Part shown: in pieces, positions 1 to 8,960 of the stretch
Layout: the number at the start of each line of letters is the position of its first letter
Numbering within the stretch: position 1 is the stretch's first letter
DNA from: Clostridia bacterium
Lineage (GTDB): Bacteria; Bacillota; Clostridia; Christensenellales; CAG-314
Reading direction: 5' to 3'
Assembly (NCBI GenBank): GCA_017409765.1
Contig: JAFQSA010000039.1
Location: 1 to 34,301, forward strand
DNA length: 34,301 bases
Made by a program: the position numbers and the translations under genes
Notes under the pieces: model-generated
Databases searched by the model: none
What the model saw: the letters and a program-made list of their open reading frames with translations, nothing else
What the model was told of the DNA's origin: nothing

Positions 1-2468
1 ACAAAGCCGATTACCTTTTCTACCACGATTGCACCACGCTTGCCTTGTGGCAACTTGCCCTTGTGGTTTTTGCCTTCCACAGATACGTCCGTTGGCTCAA
101 TCACAAGTGTGTTTGCCTTGTCGAAAATGGCAATCTTGGGGGAAGGTTGTGTAACGTAGTTAGCGTACACGATGTGTGTGCCGTTTACACCAAACTCGAT
201 ACCCTTAGCGCCCTTGCAGTTACGTGCGTGCTTTGTGATTTCCGTTACGTCCAAGCGCTTGAGGTAGCCCTTGTTTGTTACCATAACTACGCAGTTGCCC
301 TTGGTTGCTTGCACTTGTCCGCCAAACAAAACGTACTCTTCGTCAGCCAAATTGATGCAGTGTACACCACCGGCAACTCTGCCTTGAAGTGGCACTTCGG
401 AAATATCGAATCTTGTGCAACCGCCACGGTTTGTAACGTAGAAGATTTCAGCGCCTTCTTGTACAGTTTCAGCACGGAAAACTTCGTCGCCATCCTTAAG
501 TTTGAATCCTTGGAAAACAGGCTTCAAAAGTTGGTACTCTTCCCAACTGGAGCGCTTGATAAAGCCTTGGCGAGTGTAGATTAGCAAATCGCCTTGAGGC
601 ATAGCGTCGCGTGGCATCACAAACATTGCAACGGGCACTTCGCCACTTTGCGCTGCAGGGAACAACTTGGAAAGTTTAACACCGTTGTCGCGATACTTGA
701 CTTCCGGCATCTTGTCGATATCGATGCGGAAGCAGTTGCCAAGGTTACTGAAGAACATTACCTTTTGGTCGGTTTTTGCTTCGATGGCGCTTGTCAAAAT
801 TTCGCTTGAGTCGGAGTTAGTTGCATCCTTGGTTGTCATGTTGAAGTTTTTGATGGGGATGCGCTTGATTGTGTAGTCGGCAGTGATACCCAAAACAACA
901 GTTTCAACAGGTTTTTCGTCCGTTTCGCTTGGAACAATGGCATCCTTTTCCGTCTTGCACATTTCGCTACGGCGAGATGTTTTGTAGGCGCGTTTGATGG
1001 CATTGAGTTCCGTTTTGATAAGTTCCATTTGCTCGCGCTTGCTGTTGATGATTACTTGCAATCTATCAATTGTGCGCTTGAGGTCTTCCAATTCGTTGAC
1101 AAGTTTGTTAACCTCCAACTTGGTGATACGAGCAAGGCGCAAATCCAAAATCGCTTGCGCTTGACGTTCGCTAAGGTCAAATGCTTGTCTAAGTTTGATG
1201 CGCGCATCACTTGTGGAAGCGGCATTTTTGATAATTTTGATTACTTCGTCGATGTTTTGTACGGCAATAACAAGACCTTCGACGATGTGAGCTCGTTCCT
1301 TGGCTTGTTCAAGTTCGTACTTGGAACGACGCAAAATTACTTCGCGTTGGTAGTTTACGTAGTAGGCAATGATATCCAACAAGCCCATGAGTTGCGGTTT
1401 ACCATCGGCAATGGCAACCATGTTGATACCATAGGACATCTCTAGTTGCGAGTGCTTGTAAAGTAGCGCTACCATCTTTTGTGGATCACAGTCCTTGCGC
1501 AACTTGATTACTGCGCGCATACCTTCCTTGTCGCTTTCGTCAACAATTTCCGCAATGCCTGCAAACAAATCCTTTTTGTCGTCCTTCAATGCGCCAATTT
1601 TGATGAGCAAATCGGACTTGGAAAGACCGTAGGGGATTTCCGTAATAACAATGTTGCGCTTGTCGCCAGTTGCAACTTCGATGTGCATTTTTGCACGGAT
1701 AACAATTTTGCCTTTGCCTGTTTCGTATGCTTGCTCAAGACCTTCGCCTGGCAAAATGTAGCCACCTGTTGGGAAGTCGGGGCCCTTGATGATTTTCATC
1801 ATTTGTTGAAGGGTGATGTGTCTGTTGTCGATGTAGGCAATTGTACCATCAATAACTTCGGCAAAGTTGTGAGGTGGGATGTTTGTTGCAAGACCAACGG
1901 CAATACCACTTGCACCATTAACTAGCAAGTTGGGGTAGCGACCGGGGAGCATGTCGGGCTCCTTGGTGGTATCGTCGAAGTTGTTGGAAAAACGTACTGT
2001 GTCCTTTTCGATATCGCGCAAAAGTTCCACCGCCATTGGGGAAAGTTTTGCCTCAGTATAACGCATGGCAGCAGCAGAGTCACCATCGATGTTACCAAAG
2101 TTACCTTGGCCGATGATAAGGGGCACGTTCATAACGTGTGGTTGCGCCATACGCACCATTGCATCATAGATGGATGAGTCGCCGTGTGGATGGTAACGGC
2201 CCATGCAGTCGCCGACAATACGTGCGGATTTGCGAGTGGGTTTTTCTGGAAGGTTGCCTTGCTCGTACATGGAGTACAAAATACGACGTTGAACGGGCTT
2301 GAGGCCATCTTCTACACGTGGAAGTGCGCGGTCCAAAATTACGTGCTCAGCATAGGGCATCATGGATTCGTGCATTACCACTTCCATAGGCTTGGTAAGA
2401 AGGTTACTGCCGTCTTCGAGTTTTTCGACATCGCCATTGTTCAAGCCAAAAATATCTACTTGTTTCAT
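1..2468 (-). CDS. parC: DNA topoisomerase IV subunit A (ParC), C-terminus cut by window edge
   Basis: Breakage-reunion subunit of a type IIA topoisomerase; with ParE it would decatenate daughter chromosomes. The frame is open for 822 codons from ATG at 2468 to the window edge and has no stop, so only the last residues are missing. Visible features are the quinolone-region motif [11 protein letters not shown] (about residues 93-103, with Ser98 and Asp102 matching the positions usually linked to resistance) and catalytic Tyr137 in [12 protein letters not shown], followed by a beta-pinwheel C-terminal domain. I call ParC rather than GyrA because the first pinwheel blade lacks the GyrA box QRRGGKG; the equivalent stretch reads [11 protein letters not shown]. 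The start has a strong AGGAGGT site and lies 14 nt after the parE stop, so the two are one operon. GyrA remains a less likely alternative. Confidence 0.9.
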   Translation of the reverse strand, partial: MKQVDIFGLNNGDVEKLEDGSNLLTKPMEVVMHESMMPYAEHVILDRALPRVEDGLKPVQRRILYSMYEQGNLPEKPTRKSARIVGDCMGRYHPHGDSSIYDAMVRMAQPHVMNVPLIIGQGNFGNIDGDSAAAMRYTEAKLSPMAVELLRDIEKDTVRFSNNFDDTTKEPDMLPGRYPNLLVNGASGIAVGLATNIPPHNFAEVIDGTIAYIDNRHITLQQMMKIIKGPDFPTGGYILPGEGLEQAYETGKGKIVIRAKMHIEVATGDKRNIVITEIPYGLSKSDLLIKIGALKDDKKDLFAGIAEIVDESDKEGMRAVIKLRKDCDPQKMVALLYKHSQLEMSYGINMVAIADGKPQLMGLLDIIAYYVNYQREVILRRSKYELEQAKERAHIVEGLVIAVQNIDEVIKIIKNAASTSDARIKLRQAFDLSERQAQAILDLRLARITKLEVNKLVNELEDLKRTIDRLQVIINSKREQMELIKTELNAIKRAYKTSRRSEMCKTEKDAIVPSETDEKPVETVVLGITADYTIKRIPIKNFNMTTKDATNSDSSEILTSAIEAKTDQKVMFFSNLGNCFRIDIDKMPEVKYRDNGVKLSKLFPAAQSGEVPVAMFVMPRDAMPQGDLLIYTRQGFIKRSSWEEYQLLKPVFQGFKLKDGDEVFRAETVQEGAEIFYVTNRGGCTRFDISEVPLQGRVAGGVHCINLADEEYVLFGGQVQATKGNCVVMVTNKGYLKRLDVTEITKHARNCKGAKGIEFGVNGTHIVYANYVTQPSPKIAIFDKANTLVIEPTDVSVEGKNHKGKLPQGKRGAIVVEKVIGF

Positions 2469-2482
2469 TACAGATTACCTCC

Positions 2483-4450
2483 TTACTTAAGTTTGTCAAA
2501 GATTGCGTCTTTGTCTTGGTTGAAGTCGGCATTATCGATGATATACGCCTTGCGGGCATCAACTTGGTCGCCCATCAAGGTTGTTACCATACGTTCCACC
2601 TCGGAAATGTTATCCAAAGTTACTCGCATAAGTGTGCGAGTATCTGGATTCATTGTGGTTTCCCAAAGTTGCTCGGCGTTCATTTCGCCAAGACCTTTGT
2701 AGCGTTGCAGTTCGTAGCCTTTGCCGAACTCTTGCACTATTTCTTGCAATTCGTTGTCGTCGTAGGCATATCTAACTTTGTCCTTTTTGGATACCTTGTA
2801 CAAAGGTGGCATACCAATGTACACGTGGCCATCGGTGATGAGTTGCCTCATGTATCTAAAGAAGAACGTAAGCAAAATTGCTCTGATGTGCGCACCGTCT
2901 TGGTCGGCATCGGAAAGGATGATGATTTTGTCGTACTTCAAGTCGTCGATGTTGAAGTCCTCTTCGCCAATGCCTGTATCCAATGCGGAAATAAGAGATC
3001 TGATTTCCTCGTTGGCAAGCACTTGGTCGATACGCTTGCGTTCAGCATTGAGTGGTTTACCACGGAGTGGCAAAATTGCTTGGAATCGGCGGTTGCGCGC
3101 TTGCTTTGCGGAGCCACCAGCGGAGTCACCTTCGACGATGAACAATTCGTTTTTGGATGCATCGCGACCGGTGCAACTTGCAAGTTTACCCAGCAAAGTG
3201 GAGTTAAAAATACTGTTCTTTTGACGGGTAACTTCCTTGGCTTTGCGTGCGGCCTCTCTAACTTTTGCCGATGCAATGGACTTTTTGATGATGGCTTCGG
3301 ATACGGAGGCAGTTTTGGCAAGCAGTTGAGCAAGACCTTCGGTAGCAAGCGCCTCGCATGCAACACGCGCCTCCACGTTGCCAAGTTTTGTTTTGGTTTG
3401 ACCTTCGAATTGAACGTTTGCCATCTTGACGGACATAACCAAAGTGATACCTTCGCGGAAGTCTTCGCCAATCAAGTTTTCGTCCTTGGCCTTCAAAAAG
3501 CCCTTTGTGCGCGCATACTCGTTGAAAACCTTTGTCATTGCGGTTTTCAAGCCAGTTTCGTGCATACCACCTTCGCCTGTGGGGATGTTGTTTACGTAGG
3601 AAATAAAGTTTTCGGTATAGCTATTTGTGTATTGGAAGGCAAACTCCAACTCGAGTGTATCATTTTTGCCTGTCCAGTACAATGGATGAGCGTGCAAAGC
3701 GGCCTTGTTTTCGTTGAGGTACTTGACAAAATCTGCAAGACCACCTTGGTAGCAGAAATTTTCCATCTTGGTGCCACCATCTTCGTCGGTGCCATTTTCG
3801 TCCGTCAAAGTGAAAGTGATACCTTTGTTCAAAAATGCAAGTTCCTTCAAGCGCTTGGAGATAACGTCGTAGTCCATTTTGATAGTCTTGAATACGCGCG
3901 CATCGGGCATAAACGTGATTGTGGAACCATGTTTTTTAGTTTTGCCAACGCGTGTTAGACTGTCGATGGGCACACCACTAGAAACCTTTTCCGTTTTGGG
4001 ATCCATTGGGCTGTGGAAATGTTGGATGTACTCGTAGCCATCCTTGTAGACCGTTACAGTAAGCCACTCGGAAAGGGCATTTGTTACGCTTGCGCCAACA
4101 CCGTGCAAACCGCCGGAGTAGCTGTAGTTATCATTGTTAAATTTGCCACCGGCGTGCAATTGAGTGAATACGACTTCGACACCGGATACTCCCAATTGTG
4201 GGTGCTTGTCCACGGGAATACCACGGCCGTCGTCTGCTACTGTTACACTACCATCGGCATTGAGAGTTACTTCGACTTTGGTTGCAAAGCCGTTGGTTGC
4301 CTCGTCAACTGCATTGTCGACGATTTCCCACAAGAGGTGATGCAAACCTTTGGATCCAGTTGTACCAATGTACATACCTGGGCGCATACGTACGGCATCC
4401 AAGCCCTCGAGCACTTGAATATCACTTGCGCCATAAGAATTTTTGCTCAC
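2483..4450 (-). CDS. parE: DNA topoisomerase IV subunit B (ParE)
   Basis: ATPase subunit that pairs with the ParC encoded just downstream. The N-terminus has the GHKL fold (EIVDNAVDEA, DDGRGIPVD, GGLHGVGASV). The C-terminal half has the TOPRIM motifs EGDSAGGSAKQ and SDADQDGAHIR and the closing QLWETTMNP signature. A TTG at 4465 would give 660 residues, but the GGAGG site (4459-4463) lies directly on that TTG. The GTG at 4450 sits 8 nt after GGAGG and gives 655 residues, a normal ParE length, so I choose GTG. It is the first gene of the operon, behind a 17-bp-spaced promoter and a structured leader of about 170 nt. GyrB is the alternative; the adjacent subunit without a GyrA box favours ParE. 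Confidence 0.92.
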   Translation of the reverse strand: MSKNSYGASDIQVLEGLDAVRMRPGMYIGTTGSKGLHHLLWEIVDNAVDEATNGFATKVEVTLNADGSVTVADDGRGIPVDKHPQLGVSGVEVVFTQLHAGGKFNNDNYSYSGGLHGVGASVTNALSEWLTVTVYKDGYEYIQHFHSPMDPKTEKVSSGVPIDSLTRVGKTKKHGSTITFMPDARVFKTIKMDYDVISKRLKELAFLNKGITFTLTDENGTDEDGGTKMENFCYQGGLADFVKYLNENKAALHAHPLYWTGKNDTLELEFAFQYTNSYTENFISYVNNIPTGEGGMHETGLKTAMTKVFNEYARTKGFLKAKDENLIGEDFREGITLVMSVKMANVQFEGQTKTKLGNVEARVACEALATEGLAQLLAKTASVSEAIIKKSIASAKVREAARKAKEVTRQKNSIFNSTLLGKLASCTGRDASKNELFIVEGDSAGGSAKQARNRRFQAILPLRGKPLNAERKRIDQVLANEEIRSLISALDTGIGEEDFNIDDLKYDKIIILSDADQDGAHIRAILLTFFFRYMRQLITDGHVYIGMPPLYKVSKKDKVRYAYDDNELQEIVQEFGKGYELQRYKGLGEMNAEQLWETTMNPDTRTLMRVTLDNISEVERMVTTLMGDQVDARKAYIIDNADFNQDKDAIFDKLK

Positions 4451-4546
4451 GATTTTTACCTCCAATCATCTTTTGTTATTTGGAAATTTGACCGAAAATA
4501 TGCTCGATCGAAATAAATTGTTGTCAATTTGAGTTTGGCGAACCTT

Positions 4547-4618
4547 GTGTAAAGGATGCAATCAAGCACCATTACACAATTTGTAACACGCCAAAAGTAG
4601 CCCCTCGTTTAAGGTGGC
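4547..4618 (-). promoter_or_regulatory. Structured 5' leader of parE-parC mRNA
   Basis: In the minus-strand transcript, GCC(A)CCU pairs with AGGGGC (4600-4618). Further on, GUGUAA (4572-4577) can pair either with an upstream UUACA (4582-4586) or with a downstream UUACAC (4547-4552). The second stem extends through GGUGC/GCAUC around a UUGAUU loop. The two pairings are mutually exclusive, an arrangement seen in regulatory leaders. No known riboswitch class is recognised and no U-tract follows the second stem. The rest of the gap from 4451 to 4867 holds the promoter, the AT-rich stretch 4661-4812 in which I see no gene, and the terminator of the neighbouring hydrolase gene. Confidence 0.4.
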
Positions 4619-4631
4619 ACTCTACTGGAAT

Positions 4632-4660
4632 ATTATAGCACAAAGCGATTTTTTTTGCAA
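4632..4660 (-). promoter_or_regulatory. Sigma-A-type promoter of parE-parC
   Basis: On the minus strand, TTGCAA (4655-4660) is followed after 17 nt by a perfect TATAAT (4632-4637). Transcription would begin near 4625, about 175 nt before the GTG start of parE. Confidence 0.75.
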
Positions 4661-4812
4661 TACTTTTACTAATATTTATTCATAAAAATTTTGCAAAATT
4701 TTTGGTGTTATATATTTATTTATAAATATATAAAATTTTACCTCCGCTTTGCAATTTGGCAGTATTTATACAATTTTGTGCATAAATACATATTTTGTAA
4801 AAATTTGTTTTG

Positions 4813-4843
4813 CAACAAAAAAACGGCGGAAAATCCGCCGTTT
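4813..4843 (-). terminator. Rho-independent terminator of the 4868-5776 hydrolase gene
   Basis: A perfect 10-bp stem, AAACGGCGGA/TCCGCCGTTT with a 3-nt loop, runs directly into a U-tract in the minus direction. It lies about 25 nt after the stop codon of the hydrolase gene. Confidence 0.88.
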
Positions 4844-4867
4844 GAAATTGAGTTTTGTTATTTAGTT

Positions 4868-5776
4868 TTACTTTTGCAACACTTGGTCAATCCAATTTGC
4901 AACGTCGTCGTAAACTTGTTGCTTACAAAGTGGCTCGTTCAAGATTTCGTGGCGAGCGCCATCGTACAAGTGAGTGGTAACGTCCGTCATGCCAACCTTT
5001 TTGAGGTAGAATTTTTCCAACTTTCTCACACCCTTGCCATAGTTACCAACAGGGTCTTGACTACCTGCAATGATGAGCAAAGGTTTGCTTGTGTCAATTC
5101 GCTTGTACTCTTCCTTTTTGTACAAGTGGGAAATTCCGCCCATAAAGGTGCGATAGAAATTTGCCGAACAGGTGTAGCCACACATTGGGTCGTCGTTGTA
5201 CTTTTTGACTTCGTCAGCATCGCGGTTGAGCCAAGCGCTTGTGCCGGGGAATTTCTTTTCGTACATCTTGAAGGACAAATTTACAATCATTTGCGCAGGG
5301 TATCTGCCACCCTTGTTTTTGCACATACTGCGCGCAATCATTCCGCAAAGGTCAAAACTGATATCTTTCATGTAGTTGGAACCACACAGTACAAAGCCTG
5401 CAACGTCAGGGGCGTGTTCCATCACCGCTTGAGTGATAAAACTGCCGTAACTGTGGCCCATCATGATAACGGGCAAGTTGTAGGTTTGTTTGCAATAGTC
5501 GATGAGGGTTAGTTGGTCGTAGACGTTGTTTAGCCACATGTTGCCCTCTTCGTAACCAAGACTATCCGGCTCGGCAGTTAGGCCATGTCCGCGGTGGTCG
5601 TTCATCACTACGATAAAGCCCTTGCTATTGAGGTATTGCGCAAAGTGGTCGTAACGCGCAGAGTGTTCCGCCATGCCGTGGGCAATTTTTACCACCGCTT
5701 TTGGATCTTGAACGTCATCCCAAACGTAGAGCGCTACTTTTTTGCCATCGTGAGAAGTAAATTGACTTTGTTTCAT
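4868..5776 (-). CDS. Alpha/beta hydrolase, monoacylglycerol lipase / lysophospholipase type
   Basis: A 302-residue serine hydrolase of the Hydrolase_4 (PldB/monoglyceride lipase) family, probably acting on acylglycerols or lysophospholipids in the cytoplasm. The triad is visible as Ser109 in GHSYGSF, Asp241 in AGSQDPVGN and His276 in DGARHEILNE, and the oxyanion region IAHGMAEHSARYDHFA is typical of the family. There is no signal peptide. The ATG at 5776 is preceded by AAGGAG. The open frame extends 49 codons further upstream, but that part crosses the promoter at 5807-5835 and is not protein-like, so the start at 5776 is preferred. It is transcribed alone, with its own promoter and terminator. 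The exact substrate cannot be read from the sequence. Confidence 0.87.
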   Translation of the reverse strand: MKQSQFTSHDGKKVALYVWDDVQDPKAVVKIAHGMAEHSARYDHFAQYLNSKGFIVVMNDHRGHGLTAEPDSLGYEEGNMWLNNVYDQLTLIDYCKQTYNLPVIMMGHSYGSFITQAVMEHAPDVAGFVLCGSNYMKDISFDLCGMIARSMCKNKGGRYPAQMIVNLSFKMYEKKFPGTSAWLNRDADEVKKYNDDPMCGYTCSANFYRTFMGGISHLYKKEEYKRIDTSKPLLIIAGSQDPVGNYGKGVRKLEKFYLKKVGMTDVTTHLYDGARHEILNEPLCKQQVYDDVANWIDQVLQK

Positions 5777-5806
5777 TGCAAAAATTCTCCTTGTTTTGTT
5801 AATAAA

Positions 5807-5835
5807 ATTGTACACCACCGCGAACTCAAAGTCAA
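5807..5835 (-). promoter_or_regulatory. Promoter of the hydrolase gene
   Basis: TTGACT (5830-5835) and TACAAT (5807-5812) on the minus strand are separated by 17 nt. The predicted mRNA start is near 5800, just upstream of the AAGGAG site. Confidence 0.75.
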
Positions 5836-5947
5836 TAGCCAATTGAAAATTAGCCAAGCAATTTGCAGTTAAATTTGCACAATTTTGGTGAAAAACACGG
5901 CATTTGTATGGTTTGACAAGCAAAAACCGCTAGTTGCCTATATTTTG

Positions 5948-5972
5948 ACAACTAACTGCATACACTAGTTGT
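5948..5972 (+). repeat. Inverted repeat abutting the murG start codon
   Basis: ACAACTA (5948-5954) and TAGTTGT (5966-5972) are perfect 7-bp arms with 11 nt between them, and the right arm ends immediately before the ATG of murG. A further TAGTTG lies at 5931-5936. No Shine-Dalgarno sequence is visible in front of murG. TTGACA occurs at 5913-5918 and again at 5945-5950, but neither has a well-spaced -10 box. It may be a DNA operator or an mRNA stem controlling initiation. Confidence 0.55.
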
Positions 5973-6992
5973 ATGAAAATTGTTTTTTGTGGGGGTGGGA
6001 CGGCAGGTCACGTCACACCAAACTTTGCATTGATGGAAAAGTTACTTGGCAACGAAATGCACTACATTGGTACCAACGGCATGGAAAAACGCTTGGTCGC
6101 GCCATATCTCAACAACGGCACAATCAAGGGATACCATCAAATTACCGCTGGCAAACTAAAGCGGAAGTTGGCGCTATCCAACCTTTTGTTGCCATTTACC
6201 TTGGCAAAAAGCATACGCCAAGCAAAGAAACATCTAAAAAGGCTTGCGCCCGACGTTGTGTTTAGCAAAGGTGGATTTGTTGGTTTGCCTGTAGTTATTG
6301 CCTCAAAACAACTAAAAATCCCCACTATTGTGCACGAAAGTGACATGTCGCTTGGGCTTGCCAACAAAATTTCCAGTTGGCACGCAACAAAACTGCTGAC
6401 GACCTTTCCTTGTAGCAAAAAGGGGCAAAACGTTGGCGCAATTGTGAGACCATCCATACTACAAGGAAGTAGGCAAAAGGGTTTGCAAACAATGGGATTT
6501 GACGGCACAAAGCCAATTTTACTTGTTATGGGCGGAAGTCTTGGCGCAGGAGCATTGAACGATGCCATCTCGAACAATCCGCAACTTGCAAGCACCTTTG
6601 ATATTTTTGTAATCACAGGCAAAGGTAAGCAAATTGATTGCAATTTTGTGCATCAAGCGGAGTTTGTAGACAATATTGCCGATATCTTTTCCGCTGTGGA
6701 CATTTGCTTGACACGCGCAGGAAGCAACAGTTTGGTGGAATTGACTTTGGCAAACGTGCCATTTGTTGCCGTACCGTTGACAAGGGGTTCACGCGGAGAG
6801 CAAGTCAAAAATGCCAAATGGTTTGCCGACAAAGGATGTGGAGTTTGCCTTGAAGAGTCAAAACTAGATAACCTTGTAACCACACTACTGACGTTACACA
6901 ACAATCGCAACCAAATTGTTGCCGAACAAAAACAATGTGCATACCTCAACGGCACTGACAAAGTTGTGGAAGAAATATTGAAATACAAATAA
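5973..6992 (+). CDS. murG: UDP-GlcNAc:lipid I N-acetylglucosamine transferase (MurG)
   Basis: Adds GlcNAc to lipid I to make lipid II, the last cytoplasmic-face step of peptidoglycan precursor synthesis. The 339 residues are close to the family length (about 350). The N-terminal glycine-rich loop GGGTAGHVTP (7-16) carries His13. HESDMSLGLANK follows near residue 121, then the second Rossmann domain with GGSLGAGA (187-194) and the UDP-GlcNAc-binding stretch TRAGSNSLVEL (247-257), where many homologues have RAGA. GEQVKNA near 275-281 matches the conserved Q..NA. The ATG is fixed by the N-terminal loop, yet no ribosome binding site precedes it. The gene stands alone rather than in a division and cell wall cluster, between its own start-proximal inverted repeat and a bidirectional terminator. 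Confidence 0.93.
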   Translation: MKIVFCGGGTAGHVTPNFALMEKLLGNEMHYIGTNGMEKRLVAPYLNNGTIKGYHQITAGKLKRKLALSNLLLPFTLAKSIRQAKKHLKRLAPDVVFSKGGFVGLPVVIASKQLKIPTIVHESDMSLGLANKISSWHATKLLTTFPCSKKGQNVGAIVRPSILQGSRQKGLQTMGFDGTKPILLVMGGSLGAGALNDAISNNPQLASTFDIFVITGKGKQIDCNFVHQAEFVDNIADIFSAVDICLTRAGSNSLVELTLANVPFVAVPLTRGSRGEQVKNAKWFADKGCGVCLEESKLDNLVTTLLTLHNNRNQIVAEQKQCAYLNGTDKVVEEILKYK

Positions 6993-6997
6993 AAAAA

Positions 6998-7026
6998 GCG
7001 CCCTGCATCAGTTTGCAGGGCGTTTT
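6998..7026. terminator. Bidirectional terminator between murG and the GNAT gene
   Basis: CGCCCTGCA (6999-7007) pairs perfectly with TGCAGGGCG (7014-7022). TTTT follows on the plus strand and a seven-T run on the minus strand, so it can end both the murG mRNA and the convergent GNAT mRNA. Confidence 0.88.
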
Positions 7027-7028
7027 GA

Positions 7029-7469
7029 TTACATCTCCTTAATCAAGAAAGCGCTGTGAAATGTCATACTAAGCTCATCAACATAAAAATGCAAAATGCT
7101 TTTGTAATTTTTTGTTGAGGTGCTCAATGTTAAGTATTTGCATGTATTGATTACATGCTTTTCTACCAGCTTAAATAACTCTTTGCCAATACCTTTATTT
7201 CGATATTCAGGTAAAACATATATTTCGTCCAGCATAAAGCATTTGGCGCCAATAGGTATATAGGACGTCTTTTCTTCGACTGTATAATAATGTCCCAACG
7301 CATACCCTATAATTACCCCATTATCTTCGGCAACGAATACAGGTTCGACCAAATCATCTTTGGTGTTGGCAACAATGCCCCATGTACAGCTTTCACTTTC
7401 CCATTTTTTAGACAAATTAACAAGTTGCACTATTGTGTCGTCATCTAATTTCTTAATTTCGTATTTCAT
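7029..7469 (-). CDS. GNAT family N-acetyltransferase
   Basis: A 146-residue acetyl-CoA-dependent acetyltransferase of unknown substrate. The acetyl-CoA pyrophosphate loop is RNKGIGKELF (about 90-99), preceded by the beta-4 stretch MLDEIYVLPEY and followed by a STSTKNYKS segment and a FYVDELSM tail typical of the fold. The ATG at 7469 has an AAGAGG site; an in-frame ATG nine codons upstream lacks one. It follows the Nudix gene by 37 nt and is probably the last gene of the regulator-Nudix-GNAT unit. Its base composition is visibly AT-richer than its neighbours, with more TTA, ATA and AAA codons, which hints at recent acquisition. Confidence 0.82.
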   Translation of the reverse strand: MKYEIKKLDDDTIVQLVNLSKKWESESCTWGIVANTKDDLVEPVFVAEDNGVIIGYALGHYYTVEEKTSYIPIGAKCFMLDEIYVLPEYRNKGIGKELFKLVEKHVINTCKYLTLSTSTKNYKSILHFYVDELSMTFHSAFLIKEM

Positions 7470-7506
7470 ATTTACCTCTTCAATAAAGCTTAGCATTCAA
7501 ACCTAC

Positions 7507-7932
7507 TTACAAAATTTCTTTAACTATTGCTTTGACGTTATCGTAACTGCATTTTTGCAAAAACTCCGATATTTCCATCCATCCAACGGAAATCATGCGT
7601 TTTTCCTTGGCAATGGGTTGACCTTCGCTTTCAACTTCAAACAAAAATGGCGCAATTGTCTTTTGCACAAGTTTGTTGGAGGGAGTGGAAAATTGATAAG
7701 AATACGGCGTTAGTGGCTTGACCAAGTTTTCCTCTGTCAAAACAATGTTTGTTTCTTCAAAGCACTCTCTTATGGCAGTTTGAAGGAGTGTTTCGCCCTG
7801 CTCGTTGTGACCTTTGGGCAAAGATAACACATTTCTTCCGTAGATATCTTCCACCGTGGTAAGAATTTTGCCCTTGCAAAGCACCACAGCCATGGCGCTT
7901 TGTTCAATACTATCGAATTGTTTGTTGTCCAT
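7507..7932 (-). CDS. Nudix hydrolase
   Basis: A 141-residue enzyme that would hydrolyse a nucleoside diphosphate linked to another moiety. The Nudix box reads G41-HNEQG-E47-TLLQTAI-R55-E56-CFEETNI. It keeps the catalytic and Mg-binding REUXEE core, but the Gly near the end of the consensus is Asn62. The ATG at 7932 is preceded by GAGGAG; an earlier in-frame ATG seven codons upstream is not. It lies 53 nt after the WYL regulator on the same strand. The substrate is not predictable. Confidence 0.87.
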   Translation of the reverse strand: MDNKQFDSIEQSAMAVVLCKGKILTTVEDIYGRNVLSLPKGHNEQGETLLQTAIRECFEETNIVLTEENLVKPLTPYSYQFSTPSNKLVQKTIAPFLFEVESEGQPIAKEKRMISVGWMEISEFLQKCSYDNVKAIVKEIL

Positions 7933-7985
7933 TAGAACTCTCCTCTGGTGCAATATTTGAATACGTAATCACAAGAATAATCTCA

Positions 7986-8906
7986 TCAATCATTGCCGTA
8001 GTTATGCTCCATAACTAGTTGGCATCTTTCTACAAGGTCTTGACGAAGTCGCAAGGGTTTTTCTACGCGGACGCCAAGCCCTAGCGACAAAATTTTGCTG
8101 ATAAGTAGTTCGTCGTACGGCAAAGTTGCTTTGGCAATGTAGGTATCGCCAAGACGAGCAACGCTGTTGACACCCAACCACTCCTCACAGGCGGAAAGAG
8201 CCGAGGGATGCACCGACAAAATTACTTCGCACATTTCTTTGTCCTTCAAAATGTCCGTTTGAATTACGCTTGGATCAGCATGGTACTCACGACCAACAAA
8301 GTGGTCGCCAAGTGTCATTTTGACAATGCGCGCCACCTTGAAGTATCTAAAGCCCCTGCGCAAACGGCAAAAACAGTACACATACCACGCACCATCCTTC
8401 AAAATTAGGCAGTATGGCTCCACCATACGTATGGTATTTACACCTTCCTTTGAGTGATATTCAATTTCGCACAGCACCTTTTGCGCAATGCAGTCGGACA
8501 GTTGAGGAATAAGATCGCGCACGGAGTAGTCGACACTATCCACCATAAACTGGTCGGATCTAAGTACGTTTGCTCCTGTATGTGAGCGCTTGAGACCTTG
8601 TAATTTTTGTATTGCTTGCTTGGTCACATCATCTTGAAGAGTGGAACTTTGCAAGCAGAAAATTACCCTTTCGTACTCGTCCTCGGTAAAGTAGGTGGCT
8701 TTGAGTTTGTAGGTATCGATGATGCCCCATCCACCACCACGACCAAACGTGGACATGATGGGAATTCCGCCTTCGGAAAGAGTTGCAACGTAGCGGTAGA
8801 CTGTGCGTTTGGAAATTTCGAATTTTTCCGCAAGTTCGTTTGCTGTGACAAGCTTGTCTGTGGCTAAAAGTGTTGATAAAATGCCAACTAAAACAGGGAT
8901 TTGCAT
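7986..8906 (-). CDS. HTH/WYL-domain transcriptional regulator
   Basis: A 306-residue regulator of the YafY/DeoR-like WYL family. The N-terminal winged helix-turn-helix (about 20-45) reads TANELAEKFEISKRTVYRYV, followed by the wing GRGGGWGI. The central WYL domain includes DGAWYVYCFCRLR (about 171-183) and FRYFKVARI, and a WCX-like C-terminal domain follows. WYL domains are thought to bind small ligands or nucleic acid. The ATG at 8906 has a perfectly placed AAGGAG. Upstream lies a strong promoter whose -35 box is overlapped by a palindrome, so autoregulation is likely. It heads a unit with a Nudix and a GNAT gene and is divergent from a 55-residue gene at 9092. Confidence 0.87.
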   Translation of the reverse strand: MQIPVLVGILSTLLATDKLVTANELAEKFEISKRTVYRYVATLSEGGIPIMSTFGRGGGWGIIDTYKLKATYFTEDEYERVIFCLQSSTLQDDVTKQAIQKLQGLKRSHTGANVLRSDQFMVDSVDYSVRDLIPQLSDCIAQKVLCEIEYHSKEGVNTIRMVEPYCLILKDGAWYVYCFCRLRRGFRYFKVARIVKMTLGDHFVGREYHADPSVIQTDILKDKEMCEVILSVHPSALSACEEWLGVNSVARLGDTYIAKATLPYDELLISKILSLGLGVRVEKPLRLRQDLVERCQLVMEHNYGND

Positions 8907-8931
8907 GGTGTTACTCCTTTTTGTGTTTTGG

Positions 8932-8945
8932 CAACATTTCTGTTG
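8932..8945. repeat. Small inverted repeat in the WYL regulator leader
   Basis: CAACA and TGTTG form 5-bp arms around TTTC, between the -10 box and the ribosome binding site of the regulator gene. It could be a second operator half-site pair or a weak hairpin. Confidence 0.3.
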
Positions 8946-8960
8946 TATGGCTATATTATA

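Noticed and set aside
2516..3958. 480-codon plus-strand open frame opposite parE
   Set aside because: Low-complexity, Cys/Val/Phe-rich translation with no family features or ribosome binding site; the minus frame is an unmistakable ParE.
4600..4618. T-box-like GGTGGC motif upstream of parE
   Set aside because: The GGTGG string is on the non-transcribed orientation and the downstream gene is not amino-acid related.
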